A stretch of DNA of 64,000 bases, taken from positions 1,535,498 to 1,599,497 of the forward strand of contig MSDW01000001.1 of assembly GCA_001914405.1 (NCBI GenBank), given 5' to 3'. This DNA is from Candidatus Methanohalarchaeum thermophilum. Its GTDB lineage: Archaea; Halobacteriota; Methanonatronarchaeia; Methanonatronarchaeales; Methanonatronarchaeaceae. This document shows, one piece after another, positions 34,200 to 43,067 of the stretch. Numbering within the stretch: the first letter of the stretch is position 1; each line of letters begins with the position of its first letter. Below the pieces are notes generated by a model that saw only the letters and a program-made list of their open reading frames with translations, did no database searches and was not told the DNA's origin. A program made the position numbers and the translations under genes.

Positions 34200-35335
34200 T
34201 TTCCGCTCTAAAGGGGTGGGGTTTCCCGGTTGAGTTTGGGGGGTTGCCTATTTACCTTTGTTTGGCTTGTTGGCTGGGTGGTTTTTAGAGGCTGGGTCAA
34301 TGGTTGTGGCTTTGGGCCATGTCACATGGCTCTTAGCACTGGAAGAGGTTTTTTCAGGGTTTTTGATGCTTCTAATGGTTATGTTGTGGGTTTTATTTTT
34401 ATTTCTATCTGTTTCGAGTTTGTAATTTGGGTAGTTGATTCTTTTTCTTGTGTCTGTGTTTGTTGTCAACTTTACCATAGCTAGAGCTTTGTTGGTTAGT
34501 GTATGCTTCACTTACTTCTATTGGCCTATGCTTTTCCAGTTTGTTTTGTATTTGGTGTGGTTTTTTAGTTTTTAGTGTGGGGGTGTTATGTGGTTTTCTG
34601 TTTATTTCTTTGTTCTTGTTTTGTTTCTGTATTTCTTTGGGGGTGGCGATTAGGATTAATAAATTGTTTTTTTGTGGTGTGTGCTATTTTTTTGTTTATT
34701 TTGTGGTTGATATCTTCTATTTTGTTGCTGTTTTTATTGTTATATTTCTTTTGGAGATAGTTGTTCTTATAGTTCTTTCTAAGGGAGTAGTGTTTGTCTT
34801 GTATGTTGCCTGTGTGAGTGCTGTGGTGTTGGGTTTGATGGCTGGGAAAGTCTGATGCAGGTATGCAAAGTTTTTTCAGATTCAAGTCTTATGCCTATGG
34901 CACTATTGTAGGCTTCAACGGTATCAGCTTTTTTAGTAATTGATAGGTAGAGTTCGAAACCGTAATCTTTTCTAACTATCTTTGGATCTTTTATGCTGTA
35001 TGTTGTTTTTGTCTTTTCGTGTGGTTTTATTGGAACCCAGACACCACTATAGACATCCCTTACTGGTATTTTAGCCCAGTAATTTAATTTTTTGGTGTGC
35101 TTGGGGTTTTTCAATCTTTGAATGTGTTGTTTCTCAAGAACAAGGGATTTATTTACCATCTTTCAATTTCTCGATGTCGATGTATTTGTCCATCGCTTGC
35201 TTGGTTGCGGAGTATAGGTCAGTCGTTTCTCCACGGATATACCCTTGAGTTTTTTTGTACTCTTCCTTAATTGCTTTGAGTTTGCCTTTGTTATGTCTGT
35301 TATTCTGCAAATGATGGTTTTTTTAGTCCTTACCT
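34200..35335 (-). pseudogene. tnpB: Decayed tnpB with zinc-ribbon cysteines lost
   Basis: The minus strand holds a full-length TnpB ghost in shifting frames. The N-terminal part near 35150-35310 has D-L-Y-S-A-T-K-Q-A-M-D-K-Y. At 34870-35110 come L-N-Y-W-A-K-I-P-V, W-V-P-I-K-P and V-R-K-D-Y-G-F-E-L. A RuvC-region helix follows (H-Y-S-L-R-K-N, I-N-H-K-I-N-K-K-I), then a zinc-ribbon area in which expected C-P-N-C reads Y-P-N-Y. The sequence is nearly G-free on this strand from 34230 to 34860. The N-terminal portion retains the junction that is interrupted in the copy at 14318. No functional protein is possible. Confidence 0.75.
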
Positions 35336-35460
35336 TTTTATCGACTCATCTAGCTTGTTCTGAACGAAACGAGATAGATTAAGGTAGTTCTCTTCTATCT
35401 ATTCGGCTTGGTCTTCCCTTATCGTGATATTCTTTCTCTCTATAATACATATTATACTTG
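35336..35460 (-). pseudogene. Remnant of a small ribbon-helix-helix-like gene
   Basis: In one minus-strand frame the bases encode I-T-I-R-E-D-Q-A-E, a TAG, then I-E-E-N-Y-L-N-L-S-R-F-V-Q-N-K-L-D-E, a pattern of archaeal CopG/RHH-type small proteins in which tryptophan (TGG) usually occupies the TAG position. A second stop follows soon after, and the frame merges into the tnpB ghost. Either it is a dead gene or a Pyl-type codon is present; the surrounding decay favours a dead gene. Confidence 0.45.
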
Positions 35461-35855
35461 CCTCTTAGTCTCTAAAAAATCTCCCTTAAGAGGTTCCATA
35501 TACTCCTTCCCTAAAGAAAAAGGGGGCTATGCAGCTCTTTCAAACTCTTACAAAAGTTAATCAAAGTTTTAACCTTTTATTCATGGAGTCACTTTTCTAA
35601 ATCTTTGATTTTGGTAGGGGAGGAAGTCACTTTTTTAACATGGGTTATTTTTATTTTATTTAGTTTTATTTTGGTTGCTGTTTTTTTGGGTTAAGATAAA
35701 GTTGTTTTTTATTTGATGTGGTGTGTTGGGTCTTGGTTTGTTGTGTGTTTTGGTTTTTGGTTGTTTTTTATGTTTGTAATTGTTTTATGTGATTTTAGAT
35801 AAGTTTTAATTATTTAAAAGTACATTATTATTTAAAATATGGTTGTTGATTTATT
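35461..35855. other. Gene-free stretch with a solo right-end hairpin
   Basis: A family-type right end (cttttctaaatc / gattttggtaggggaggaagtcac, about 35582-35630) stands alone. The rest (35640-35850) is extremely G/T-rich and leads to the DUF7662-domain gene. No gene is supported. Confidence 0.5.
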
Positions 35856-36647
35856 ATGAGATTAGATGGTATTGAATTTAATTTTGTTTGTGAGATTGAA
35901 CCTGTTAGAGATGGTGATGGTTCTATAAGGTATTTTATGCCGCAAAAAAGGTATAGTGAAGCAAATAGTGCATCAGTTCATCAGTTTGGATGGGGTCCAT
36001 TTTGTAAATTTGAGATTTCTACAGACTATGGGGGCAGTGAGGGTGTTTTTGCTCTTAAGGTCGATGAGAAAATAAAATTTATTGAGGAAACTTGTGATTT
36101 GGATAAGAAATTTAACAGGGGTTATGGAGAGATTACTCCAGAAAACTGTTTTAAAGATGATAAAGAAGATAATTGCCGAATAAATCACAATATATTTGAA
36201 GAAAAAAGGATGAATAGGTCTATTTGTTTATACTTTAAGGAAACAAGTAATAGGGAAAAACTGAAAAATCAATTGATCCAGAAAATAGAACCGGAATGGA
36301 ACGATAGCAGATTTATTGAAGAAACTGGAGCTGGAAATAAACTGGGATCCGAGTCTAGGGCTGTAAGAAAGAGGGAATCTGTGGATTTTGAGGGTTACAA
36401 TGGAAAGTATTTGTCACTGTTTAATTACTTAAGTAATGAGAATGAGGGGATGATAGAACTTGGATTTGATGAAATCGAAGAGATACTTGGATTTAACTTA
36501 CCCGAGGCTGCGAGAAAACATAGAGCTTGGTGGGCTAATAGCGGCCATCCTCAATGTAAAGCTTGGTTAAAAGCAGGTTTTAGAGTAGACGAGATATATC
36601 TTGGGGATAAAATAGTTTTGTTCAAAAAATACGGAAAAGTGAATTAA
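35856..36647 (+). CDS. Protein with C-terminal DUF7662 domain, N-terminus unknown
   Basis: A 263-residue protein. Residues ~183-258 match DUF7662: K-Y-L-S-L-F-N-Y-L-S, then I-E-L-G-F-D-E-I-E-E-I-L-G-F-N-L-P-E-A-A-R-K-H-R-A-W-W-A-N (written here in part) and A-W-L-K-A-G-F-R-V-D-E. In haloarchaea and bacteria this short module is often found alone or fused to nuclease-like or defence-related parts. The N-terminal 180 residues contain H-Q-F-G-W-G-P-F-C-K-F-E and are not recognised. The gene stands alone beside repeats and may be accessory. Confidence 0.75.
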   Translation: MRLDGIEFNFVCEIEPVRDGDGSIRYFMPQKRYSEANSASVHQFGWGPFCKFEISTDYGGSEGVFALKVDEKIKFIEETCDLDKKFNRGYGEITPENCFKDDKEDNCRINHNIFEEKRMNRSICLYFKETSNREKLKNQLIQKIEPEWNDSRFIEETGAGNKLGSESRAVRKRESVDFEGYNGKYLSLFNYLSNENEGMIELGFDEIEEILGFNLPEAARKHRAWWANSGHPQCKAWLKAGFRVDEIYLGDKIVLFKKYGKVN

Positions 36648-36873
36648 GATCCAAGAAATAATTAATCTAAAAACTAAAAATAAAACATTAAAGTTTCCAA
36701 TTAATTTTTAGTGTCTAATAAGGGAGTTAAAGCTATAAAAAGGGCTAAGAGGATTTAAATTTTGTATTTTTTTGTTGGGTTTATCTTCTATTTACTTTAA
36801 TTTTTTATTAATATGAGAAATAAATCTATTAATGTTTATAGATTTTTTACAAGGTATTTGGAGGAGAATTATA

Positions 36874-37521
36874 TTGAAAGCTTTTGTTTCTTGGAGTGGT
36901 GGGAAAGAAACTGTTCTAGCTCTATATAAGTTAAGAGATAAAATTAAACCTCTTTATTTATTGAATATGGTTTCAGAGGACGGAGATCGCTCTAGGTCTC
37001 ATGGATTAAATATAGATTTAATCAAGGAACAATCTAAAGCAATAGGTATTCCTATTATTCAAAGGAAAGCAGCTTGGGAAAACTACGAAGAGAAGTTTAA
37101 AGAAGCGATTTCAGATATGAAAAAAGAAGACATCGGGATAGGGGTTTTTGGAGATATAGATATCCAGGAACATAGAGAATGGGTAGAAAGAGTTTGTAAG
37201 GAAATGAATATAGAGCCAGTGATGCCATTATGGAATAAGGAAAGAGAAGAGATCCTTAGGGAATTTATAGACGCTGGATTTAAAGCTATAATTGTTTCAA
37301 CTGAACCTAGTTATAAAGAACTACTAGGCCAAGAGATCGATGAAAGTCTTTTATCAAGGTTAAAAGACTACAAAGACTTTGATCTCTGTGGAGAAAAGGG
37401 TGAATATCATACCTATGTCTACGATGGCCCTATATTCCAAGATGCCGTAAAAATAGGTACAGGAGAAAAAATAACTAAAAGAGGGAAAGGCTTCCTAGAA
37501 TTGAGGCTAAAAAATAAATAA
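36874..37521 (+). CDS. dph6: Diphthine-ammonia ligase family protein (Dph6-like ATP pyrophosphatase)
   Basis: A 215-residue protein starting at TTG 36874, with ggaggag seven bases upstream. The upstream ATG at 36832 has no ribosome site. It opens with the PP-loop S-W-S-G-G-K-E-T (~5-12), followed by S-R-S-H-G-L-N (~39-45), G-V-F-G-D-I-D (~90-96), E-P-V-M-P-L-W (~116-122) and C-G-E-K-G-E-Y-H-T (~173-181). These are MJ0570/Dph6 family marks. The enzyme amidates diphthine on translation factor EF-2. The next gene begins 10 bp later on the same strand. Confidence 0.88.
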   Translation: MKAFVSWSGGKETVLALYKLRDKIKPLYLLNMVSEDGDRSRSHGLNIDLIKEQSKAIGIPIIQRKAAWENYEEKFKEAISDMKKEDIGIGVFGDIDIQEHREWVERVCKEMNIEPVMPLWNKEREEILREFIDAGFKAIIVSTEPSYKELLGQEIDESLLSRLKDYKDFDLCGEKGEYHTYVYDGPIFQDAVKIGTGEKITKRGKGFLELRLKNK

Positions 37522-37531
37522 AAAATTAACT

Positions 37532-38308
37532 TTGATATGGTTTGGGAGAATGGAATGCATGCAGGTAGAAAAGAGGATTTATAAAAGGATCAGAAGTGAG
37601 TTAAGTAGTTTTGGAGAAGAGGATCAAGAATTAGATATGGAATCGTTGTATCAAAAAGTGAAAGAGGAACTTGAAGGTGAAGAGCTTGGTGAAGATGAGA
37701 TCCAAGAGATAATGCAAAGGATTAGTTTTTATTTGTCTGCTCTTTCTCAACAAAAAATGTATTTTGATCCTGAAGTTGGGAGTGAGGAAAGGGATGTTGG
37801 TGCAAAGGAAGTGGAGTATTTTCCTCCTCCTTGGTTTTTACCTATTCCTCTGTTAGGGGAAGGGGCTTGGTTGTTTCAGTTAAAAGATGATAGTGGAGTT
37901 AAGAGGGAGGTTCCTAAGATAGAGGTGGATTTTTTATTGAATTATGCTGAAAGTAGTGGATTTGCTACTCCTTCTTTAATTAGAGTCGTTTCTGATAATC
38001 CAGAGTACACTGATGTTTCATTTCAGCAATGGCTGCTTTCTATAAGAATTGGGTTTATATACCAAGTTGCTTATCCCAAAGAGGCGAAAATAGGATTTAA
38101 TGGTATTGAGGATTGGAACTTTTTAACTCCTTGTCCACATTGTGAAAGTTTCAGTGAAACTGTAGAAAATTGTAGCAAATGTGGAAAACAGATATATCCT
38201 CATTCAATATCGTCAAATGAGTCGTCAATTGGGGGTATTCTTCAAAATATACAAGAAATTGATACAGAAATATTTGGAAACAGAAAAGGAGAAGAAGAAA
38301 AAGATTAA
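37532..38308 (+). CDS. Hypothetical protein with C-terminal zinc ribbon
   Basis: A 258-residue protein, not recognised. The first ~80 residues are acidic helix. The middle (~85-190) has a proline/aromatic block (F-P-P-P-W-F-L-P-I-P) and probable β-strands. Residues ~205-225 form a zinc ribbon (C-P-H-C-x10-C-S-K-C). The acidic tail is disordered. An ATG at 37553 (M-E-C-M-Q) or 37562 may be the true start, since gggagaatg-type sequence precedes it. It is 10 bp after dph6 and may be cotranscribed. Confidence 0.6.
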   Translation: MIWFGRMECMQVEKRIYKRIRSELSSFGEEDQELDMESLYQKVKEELEGEELGEDEIQEIMQRISFYLSALSQQKMYFDPEVGSEERDVGAKEVEYFPPPWFLPIPLLGEGAWLFQLKDDSGVKREVPKIEVDFLLNYAESSGFATPSLIRVVSDNPEYTDVSFQQWLLSIRIGFIYQVAYPKEAKIGFNGIEDWNFLTPCPHCESFSETVENCSKCGKQIYPHSISSNESSIGGILQNIQEIDTEIFGNRKGEEEKD

Positions 38309-39128
38309 ACTCTTCTTTTCTTAGTTCTTGACGATGAAACTAAAAAAAAGAGATATCGTGGTAAAATACTGGAGGAATTACTGATTTTATTTTTTCTGTC
38401 TATTTATAGTAAGACAACCTTCTCACTGTTTGATATGAGGGGTGGACTATGTTAAGTTTAAATAATATATATTACTCTTTGTTTTTCTTCCTTAAAGGTG
38501 AATTTTTTGAGTGCTTTATGTGTTCCGTTATATAAAAGACTGATAAGTTAATTTAAGGTGTTCTTAGGTAGTGTGAAGCTGTAAATAAGCTGTATAGGAG
38601 TTTAATGGTATTTTTTAGCTCTTATATTCCCTTGTTCTAAAGAGATGTTTCGTGCCGGACTAAAGTCGAAAATGCTTTAGCTTCGAGGTGAATTCCTCTC
38701 CCTCTCTCTCTACTTCCACAAAAGCATTATGGCCTGCCACATAGGTCGATTTACGAAGATTTTAAGTTGTTTTCCACTGATTTATCTGTTTCTGATAAAC
38801 AAAATCTTGGTTATCGGCTTTATTCTCTTGTTTTAATTCTGTCTTCTTTTTATTCTATTGATTGAGTGAAAGTTGTTCCTGTGAAGTGAAACCCTCCCTA
38901 ATCAAAAAATTTAGGAGGGATCTTCTCAACCTAAAAGATAAGCGAAAAAAGTAAGTTAGGGTTTTTCGTTTATGAGTTGAAATTGGAGAGATTTTGGTTA
39001 GGTAGTTTCTTAGTTTTCTATTGTGGATTTTTTCTTTTTTAGGTTTGATTGTTTTTTTGGTATTGCAAGATAAGAAGACCACAGCTTTGTTTTTTTGTGT
39101 GGGTGTTAGTTGTTTGTAGGTTTAGTTG
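38309..39128. other. Gene-free region with a minimal palindromic module
   Basis: About 800 bases between convergent genes. Around 38650-38700 there is a small inverted repeat (ctaaagtcgaaaatgctttag) and a cctctccctctctctc pyrimidine run. From 38876 to 38935 there is a reversed ~60-bp module: gtgaagtgaaaccctcccta, hairpin, then cttctcaacctaaaagataag. No gene is supported. Confidence 0.55.
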
Positions 39129-39971
39129 TTAACGTTTGAGGTGTGGGGCTTGGTGGCATTGTATGCAATCAGCTTTTCCTCTTGTGAATCCTCCTATTTC
39201 GAAGTCCTTGCCTTTGGAGTGGCAGCTGCGGCATCCGTTATCGGGATCTACTGATGTTGGGGTGGATGAAACTGCTACTTTTTCGAATTTTCCATCTTTT
39301 TCGGCATTTAGGAGTTCTATAACTCTTGCTGCACAGTCTGCTATTAGTCTGCTGCATCTTTCTGATCTTTCTGGTGCTCCTGAGGAATATTTACTTTTTT
39401 GACACCATGTAGTTACGGAGACATGGCAGTCTACACTATTAGAGACCGAAGTTGGTAGATCTAAATCTGGAAGTCCAGAAGCGTCGCTTGGTGGGTCATA
39501 TTGTGGGAATGGGTATTGTGAGTACCATCTCCAATATTCGTCTACTAGTTTCTTGGTTGTTTTGCTTCTTCCGTGGACAAGGGAGATAAATGCTGCTCCT
39601 GCATTAGCGGATCCGCATAGTTTACTCCAGCCTACTCCTCCACCAGCCCCATACCAAGCTAGGACTGTTGGTATTTCAGTGTATGGTTCCCCTATCTTGT
39701 CTCTTGCTAATTCTATGAGAGCTTTAAATGTTCCTTCACCACAATCTAGGCCTTTGTGGTAGTTTTCGTGGGCCATTAGTTTTACTTCTTCTGGGTTAAG
39801 TTTTTCATATGGTGCACTTTCATCTACATTTTGTGCTGAAACCTTGGTCGGGGCTAAAAGAGATAGTCCCGAGCTCCCTAGTGCGAGTCCTGCGGCAAAT
39901 CCTGTTGAACCGGCTAAGAACCCTCTTCTGCTGGTTTTAACCTTATTATCTTCTTTTTCTTTTTTTGACAT
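39129..39971 (-). CDS. Split-Soret-type cytochrome c, Tat-exported
   Basis: This 280-residue protein has a Tat signal (S-R-R-G-F-L-A-G at residues ~14-21, then a hydrophobic stretch to ~43). The body carries the conserved cysteine/glycine blocks of the C_GCAxxG_C_C family (L-D-C-G-E-G-T, K-L-C-G-S-A-N-A-G-A). The C-terminus has two heme-binding C-x-x-C-H motifs (C-R-S-C-H and C-I-Q-C-H, 20 residues apart). This matches split-Soret cytochrome c, a dimeric diheme protein of sulfate reducers. It should be exported folded or matured outside by CcmF-type machinery, two parts of which lie at the window start. It stands alone. Its electron partner is unknown; c-type cytochromes are uncommon in methanogens. 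Confidence 0.85.
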   Translation of the reverse strand: MSKKEKEDNKVKTSRRGFLAGSTGFAAGLALGSSGLSLLAPTKVSAQNVDESAPYEKLNPEEVKLMAHENYHKGLDCGEGTFKALIELARDKIGEPYTEIPTVLAWYGAGGGVGWSKLCGSANAGAAFISLVHGRSKTTKKLVDEYWRWYSQYPFPQYDPPSDASGLPDLDLPTSVSNSVDCHVSVTTWCQKSKYSSGAPERSERCSRLIADCAARVIELLNAEKDGKFEKVAVSSTPTSVDPDNGCRSCHSKGKDFEIGGFTRGKADCIQCHQAPHLKR

Positions 39972-40195
39972 TTTTTATCACAATCAATTCAAAAAGGGTC
40001 ACTTATTTTTATATCATTGGTTTAATACTTAAAAAGGTTTTTAGTTAGTTGATTAACCAAAGAAGCTTTATAAGTTAAGTAAACTTACAAAAAAAGTTTC
40101 CTGGACTAAATAACCTTCTTTCCCAACAAATAATTCACTCAAAAATTACCTAAAACACTAAAAAACCATATATATCACACCCAGATACAAGAAAT
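39972..40195. other. Leader of the cytochrome gene
   Basis: AT-rich divergent region containing the promoter of the minus-strand cytochrome gene. I see no frame or repeat until the IS end begins near 40196. Confidence 0.4.
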
Positions 40196-40610
40196 TCTAT
40201 AGTAGAGTGAGTGAGAGAACCTCACGGCTTGCTGTGGAGGTGAATTCCGTTAGACTTAAATTATAATACTACTAAGTATTTTTTAATGCAATGCATTAGC
40301 CAACACCGAAATAAGGGAGAAACCAAGTTATAGAATAAAAAGAATCGAAAGAGGTTTGTATAAGACAAGTGCTGGCGTACTGATTAATGTTGATGTGAAT
40401 GGTGCCTTAAATATTGCTAAAAGGGGTATGTCTGAAACTAATTTGGAGTTGGGAGTAGGAGGTAGTGGTGGTGTGGACACGCCAAGGAGAATAAGGAAAC
40501 CCCTTGGGTTAAGATGCGGCTCAGATATAAGTGAGAGCCTAATTCAAACTTCTCCTGAAATCCCATTCCTAATCTTTTGATTAGGTAGGGGTAGTTCATT
40601 GTGGAGGATT
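40196..40610 (+). mobile_element. Deleted IS1341/IS605-type element with tnpB 3' remnant
   Basis: The left end segment (40196-40285) is a hairpin (cctcacggc / gctgtggagg) followed by a run that is the reverse complement of 26018-26095. From about 40350 to 40450 the plus strand encodes a TnpB C-terminus: Y-K-T-S-A-G-V, N-V-D-V-N-G-A-L-N-I-A-K-R-G. The usual zinc-ribbon cysteines and the RuvC core are gone. The right end is cccattcctaatc / gattaggtaggggtag near 40560-40600. It is an internally deleted, inactive copy. Confidence 0.7.
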
Positions 40611-40693
40611 TTGTCTAAGAAAGATTATTTTTCGAGTAGGATTTGGGTTTGGGTTTTGCCTGTAGATTTTGTTTTAAGAGAATTTAAGTATTT

Positions 40694-40713
40694 TGTAAAC
40701 ATATATGTTTACA
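40694..40713. promoter_or_regulatory. Perfect 20-bp palindrome, likely antitoxin operator
   Basis: TGTAAACATATATGTTTACA is a perfect palindrome ending eight bases before the antitoxin ATG at 40722. RHH antitoxins usually bind such sites as dimers to repress their own operon, and the central ATATAT may overlap the promoter. Confidence 0.75.
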
Positions 40714-40721
40714 AGATAGTT

Positions 40722-40934
40722 ATGCCCCAGGTTCAAACTAGAGTCTCAGAAGAAATGCTGAAGCTACTTGATAAATGGGTAGAAGAAGGTAAGTTCCAAA
40801 GCAGGAGTGATGCAATTAGAACCATTATAGCTAGATTTGAAGAAAGAGAAAAAACTAGGAAATTTTATAAAATGCTAAAGAAAAGAAGCCGAGAAGCCGA
40901 AGAAAATTTCAATGATTTAGTGCCCCTGGAGTAA
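40722..40934 (+). CDS. Ribbon-helix-helix antitoxin (RelB/ParD-like)
   Basis: A 70-residue protein from ATG at 40722; a longer frame from 40599 crosses the palindrome and IS end and is rejected. The RHH core is Q-V-Q-T-R-V-S-E-E-M-L-K-L-L-D-K-W-V-E-E-G-K-F (part) with S-R-S-D-A-I-R-T-I-I, the DNA-binding strand followed by helices. A charged C-terminal helix should wrap the toxin. The toxin gene starts six bases after its stop. It is controlled by the palindrome upstream. Confidence 0.85.
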   Translation: MPQVQTRVSEEMLKLLDKWVEEGKFQSRSDAIRTIIARFEEREKTRKFYKMLKKRSREAEENFNDLVPLE

Positions 40935-40940
40935 TATTTA

Positions 40941-41207
40941 ATGACATATAGAGTATTTTTGCATTCAAAAGCTAATAAAAACCTAAGAGATTTAGAAAAA
41001 CAAACAAAAGAACGAATAAAAGATAAATTAGAAAAATTAAAAACTAATTGCAAAAAAGGAAAGAAATTAAAAGGATCAAAGTACTGGAGATTAAGAATAG
41101 GAGATTATAAGGCAATATATGAAGTAAAAAACGAAGATAAAGAAGTAATAGTTCTATTTATTGGACATAGAAACAATGTGTATGATGATTTTTCAAAATT
41201 AATTTGA
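40941..41207 (+). CDS. RelE/ParE-type toxin
   Basis: An 88-residue protein with the RelE/ParE fold pattern: V-F-L-H-S-K-A-N-K-N-L, L-K-G-S-K-Y-W-R-L-R-I-G-D-Y-K-A-I-Y-E-V (part) and V-L-F-I-G-H-R-N-N-V-Y. The R-L-R-I-G-D-Y-R/K and G-H-R blocks are typical of RelE-family mRNA interferases. It lies six bases after the RHH antitoxin. The pair looks intact. Confidence 0.87.
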   Translation: MTYRVFLHSKANKNLRDLEKQTKERIKDKLEKLKTNCKKGKKLKGSKYWRLRIGDYKAIYEVKNEDKEVIVLFIGHRNNVYDDFSKLI

Positions 41208-41671
41208 GATTAAAAAAAATTTTGGGCTAAAACTGAATTATTGATCTCTATTTGAATTTTGAATCAAATGAAATAATAAAGTTATTAGTTTTGTAAGCAG
41301 GAAACTTGTGTTCTTTAAGGCATGAGATGGATGCTTGGTTGATAAAACTTTAAACAATATAAACTATTATTGAGCAATGTTTGATGTGGCAATGCCCGTG
41401 AACTCCGTAGCTATGACCTAGCCTCTGGATACTCCTCTATTGGATAGACAAGCTGACGAGGTAGGTGGTAACCCCTGAAGTCGGCCAGAAACACCTTCCA
41501 AACTTTGAGTTTGGTAGATAAGGATGTCACAAACAGCTATATGTATTTTTTTTATCTTAATTTGATTGTTATCGATTGTGATCTATCCATTTGCAGAATT
41601 TAACGAAGTTTTTTGCTCCTGCTTGTTCCGCGATGCTAAGTAAGGGTCCCGATTCTTAGTTTATCTTAAAT
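41208..41671. repeat. Gene-free stretch with a repeat fragment
   Basis: From about 41380 to 41535 there is a GC-richer segment (gtagctatgacctagcc, gatagacaagctgacgagg) closing in a right end accttccaaactttgagtttggtagataaggatgtcac (part shown). It resembles the end of family B, but the core is shortened. The remainder is AT-rich and shows nothing supported. Confidence 0.5.
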
Positions 41672-42121
41672 GTTGAGAAGACCCTTTCCAAAATCTTTGA
41701 TTTTGGTAGGGGATGAATCAACTAGGAAGGGTTTAAGTGTTTTTGAGACTAATTAAGAGTAACTGGCAGTTGGTTGGGAGTCTGCCTCATCAAAAAGCAA
41801 TCCCGTTGCCTACACGGGGCGTGTCCGTGGACTGACTTGGAAACGAGTCAAGTAACGAGTTGAAAAAAATAGGTAAGCCCGAAACTTCGGGAGTAGGGTG
41901 TAGTGGTTGTGTGGAGCAACCGAAAGTGAATAAGGGAGCCATTGTGTAGCTAATATAGGGGCTTTGTGCCCTAATCCAATTCTTCACTCAGAGCGCAAGT
42001 TCCCTGTTGACGGTGTGTATGAGACAAGTACCGTGGAAAAGCAAACTCCTCTTTGGATAAGGCTCACAGGGAAGCCCCTTCCTCACCGAACAAATGTGAG
42101 GTAAGGTAGGGGTCACTTCAC
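41672..42121 (+). repeat. Family C palindrome-ended element, most complete copy
   Basis: The left end is gagaagaccctttccaaaatc / gattttggtaggggatgaatc. The core includes gttgggagtctgcct, agcaatcccg, gtagtggttgtgtggagcaa, gggagccattgtgtagct, gtatgagacaag and aataaggctcacagggaag-like blocks. The right end is a ccttcctcacc / gtgaggtaaggtagg hairpin followed by tcacttcac. A near-identical core lies inside tnpB at 15125, with fragments at 985 and 18735. Internal helices suggest a structured RNA. Confidence 0.75.
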
Positions 42122-42184
42122 TCTGAGTTATTTAGTAGGTATTTTTCTGTTTATCTTTTTTCTTTGATTTTTGGTGTTTTTGTT

Positions 42185-42650
42185 TGTCAACTACCTCTAC
42201 CAAAATCAGGGATTTTGGAAGGGGCTTGCGTAATGGTTGGACCAGGCCACAGAGGCTATTTAATTGTCGGTTGGCTTAGGGAACTTCCTTTACACGTAGA
42301 GAGGTTCCCACTCATCCGCCACTGACTCCTGGGTCAGTTGACCGTGACCCATCTGTCCCTGGGAACGAAACATGGTCAGTAGTTCCGTCAGTTCTCACGA
42401 ACATGCTTTTGCCCGGGACGGAGAGGTTCAGGGCTTCAGACGCAACAGCGTTACCCCAGCGAAGCGGTTTTCTCAACCCAATTAGGCTGAGTGCCTTAGG
42501 TGCCAGGAGCTTGTTACCTCAGCCAACTTAGGCTAAAAATATATTCACCAAACATTTAAGGTTTAAGTTTATGTTTGCCTTTACCTCAATTCCTCCCCAA
42601 CCAAAATTAAAGATTTTGGAAGAAGTTTCCTTGAAGTGAAAAGATGAAAT
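42185..42650 (-). repeat. Family D palindrome-ended element
   Basis: On the minus strand, a left-end hairpin (aaaatctttaattttggttgg) is followed by a ~390-bp GC-rich core and a right end ccttccaaaatccctgattttggtag with gtagttgac. The core contains long inverted segments (gggtcacggtcaactgaccc; gggaacctctc / ggaagttccc). The copy at 31290 shares the block order. Confidence 0.7.
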
Positions 42651-42799
42651 TGTTTTTTGGTTTTTTTCTTTGTTTTGTGGAGGAATTTGATTAAATAATT
42701 ATACTCCGATAGGAGCCTTCGGTAGTTTCTTTGATAGGGATTTGGGTCGGGTTTTGCCCGTAATCTTTTTATAATGTTGTTTTTGGTTTAGGGATAAGT

Positions 42800-42813
42800 T
42801 TTACATGTGTAAA
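42800..42813. promoter_or_regulatory. Inverted repeat upstream of the second antitoxin
   Basis: TTTACA and TGTAAA are separated by two bases, 17 bp upstream of the ATG at 42831. It is the likely operator of the RHH antitoxin. The half-site TGTAAA is the same hexamer as in the palindrome at 40694, in the reverse arrangement. Confidence 0.55.
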
Positions 42814-42830
42814 GGGATATTTTTTATTTG

Positions 42831-43064
42831 ATGGATATGGGTACTAAGAATATTAATGTTCGTCTTCCTATAGATTTGGAGGAGGATTTGGAGAAGTTTG
42901 CTGAAGAACATGGGTATACTTCTAAGAGTGAAGTTGTAAGAGATGCTATTAGGAGATTGGTAAAGCCAAAATTATCTGATCGAACTCTTAAAGATATAGA
43001 GATAGCTAGAAAACAAATTAGAGAGGGTAAAACTGTTGATCATGATGAGTTAGGAGGGAGTTAA
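42831..43064 (+). CDS. Ribbon-helix-helix antitoxin
   Basis: A 77-residue protein from ATG at 42831. The RHH strand is K-N-I-N-V-R-L-P-I-D-L, followed by L-E-K-F-A-E-E-H-G-Y and S-K-S-E-V-V-R-D-A-I-R-R-L-V. The C-terminal tail (A-R-K-Q-I-R-E-G-K-T-V-D-H-D-E-L) is typical of ParD/RelB-like antitoxins that block a RelE/ParE toxin. The toxin frame follows at once. The inverted repeat at 42800 is a likely autoregulation site. Confidence 0.87.
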   Translation: MDMGTKNINVRLPIDLEEDLEKFAEEHGYTSKSEVVRDAIRRLVKPKLSDRTLKDIEIARKQIREGKTVDHDELGGS

Positions 43065-43067
43065 ACT

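Noticed and set aside
34230..34855. Membrane-like open frames on the plus strand
   Set aside because: G/T-rich complement of a decayed tnpB; the hydrophobic repeats reflect composition.
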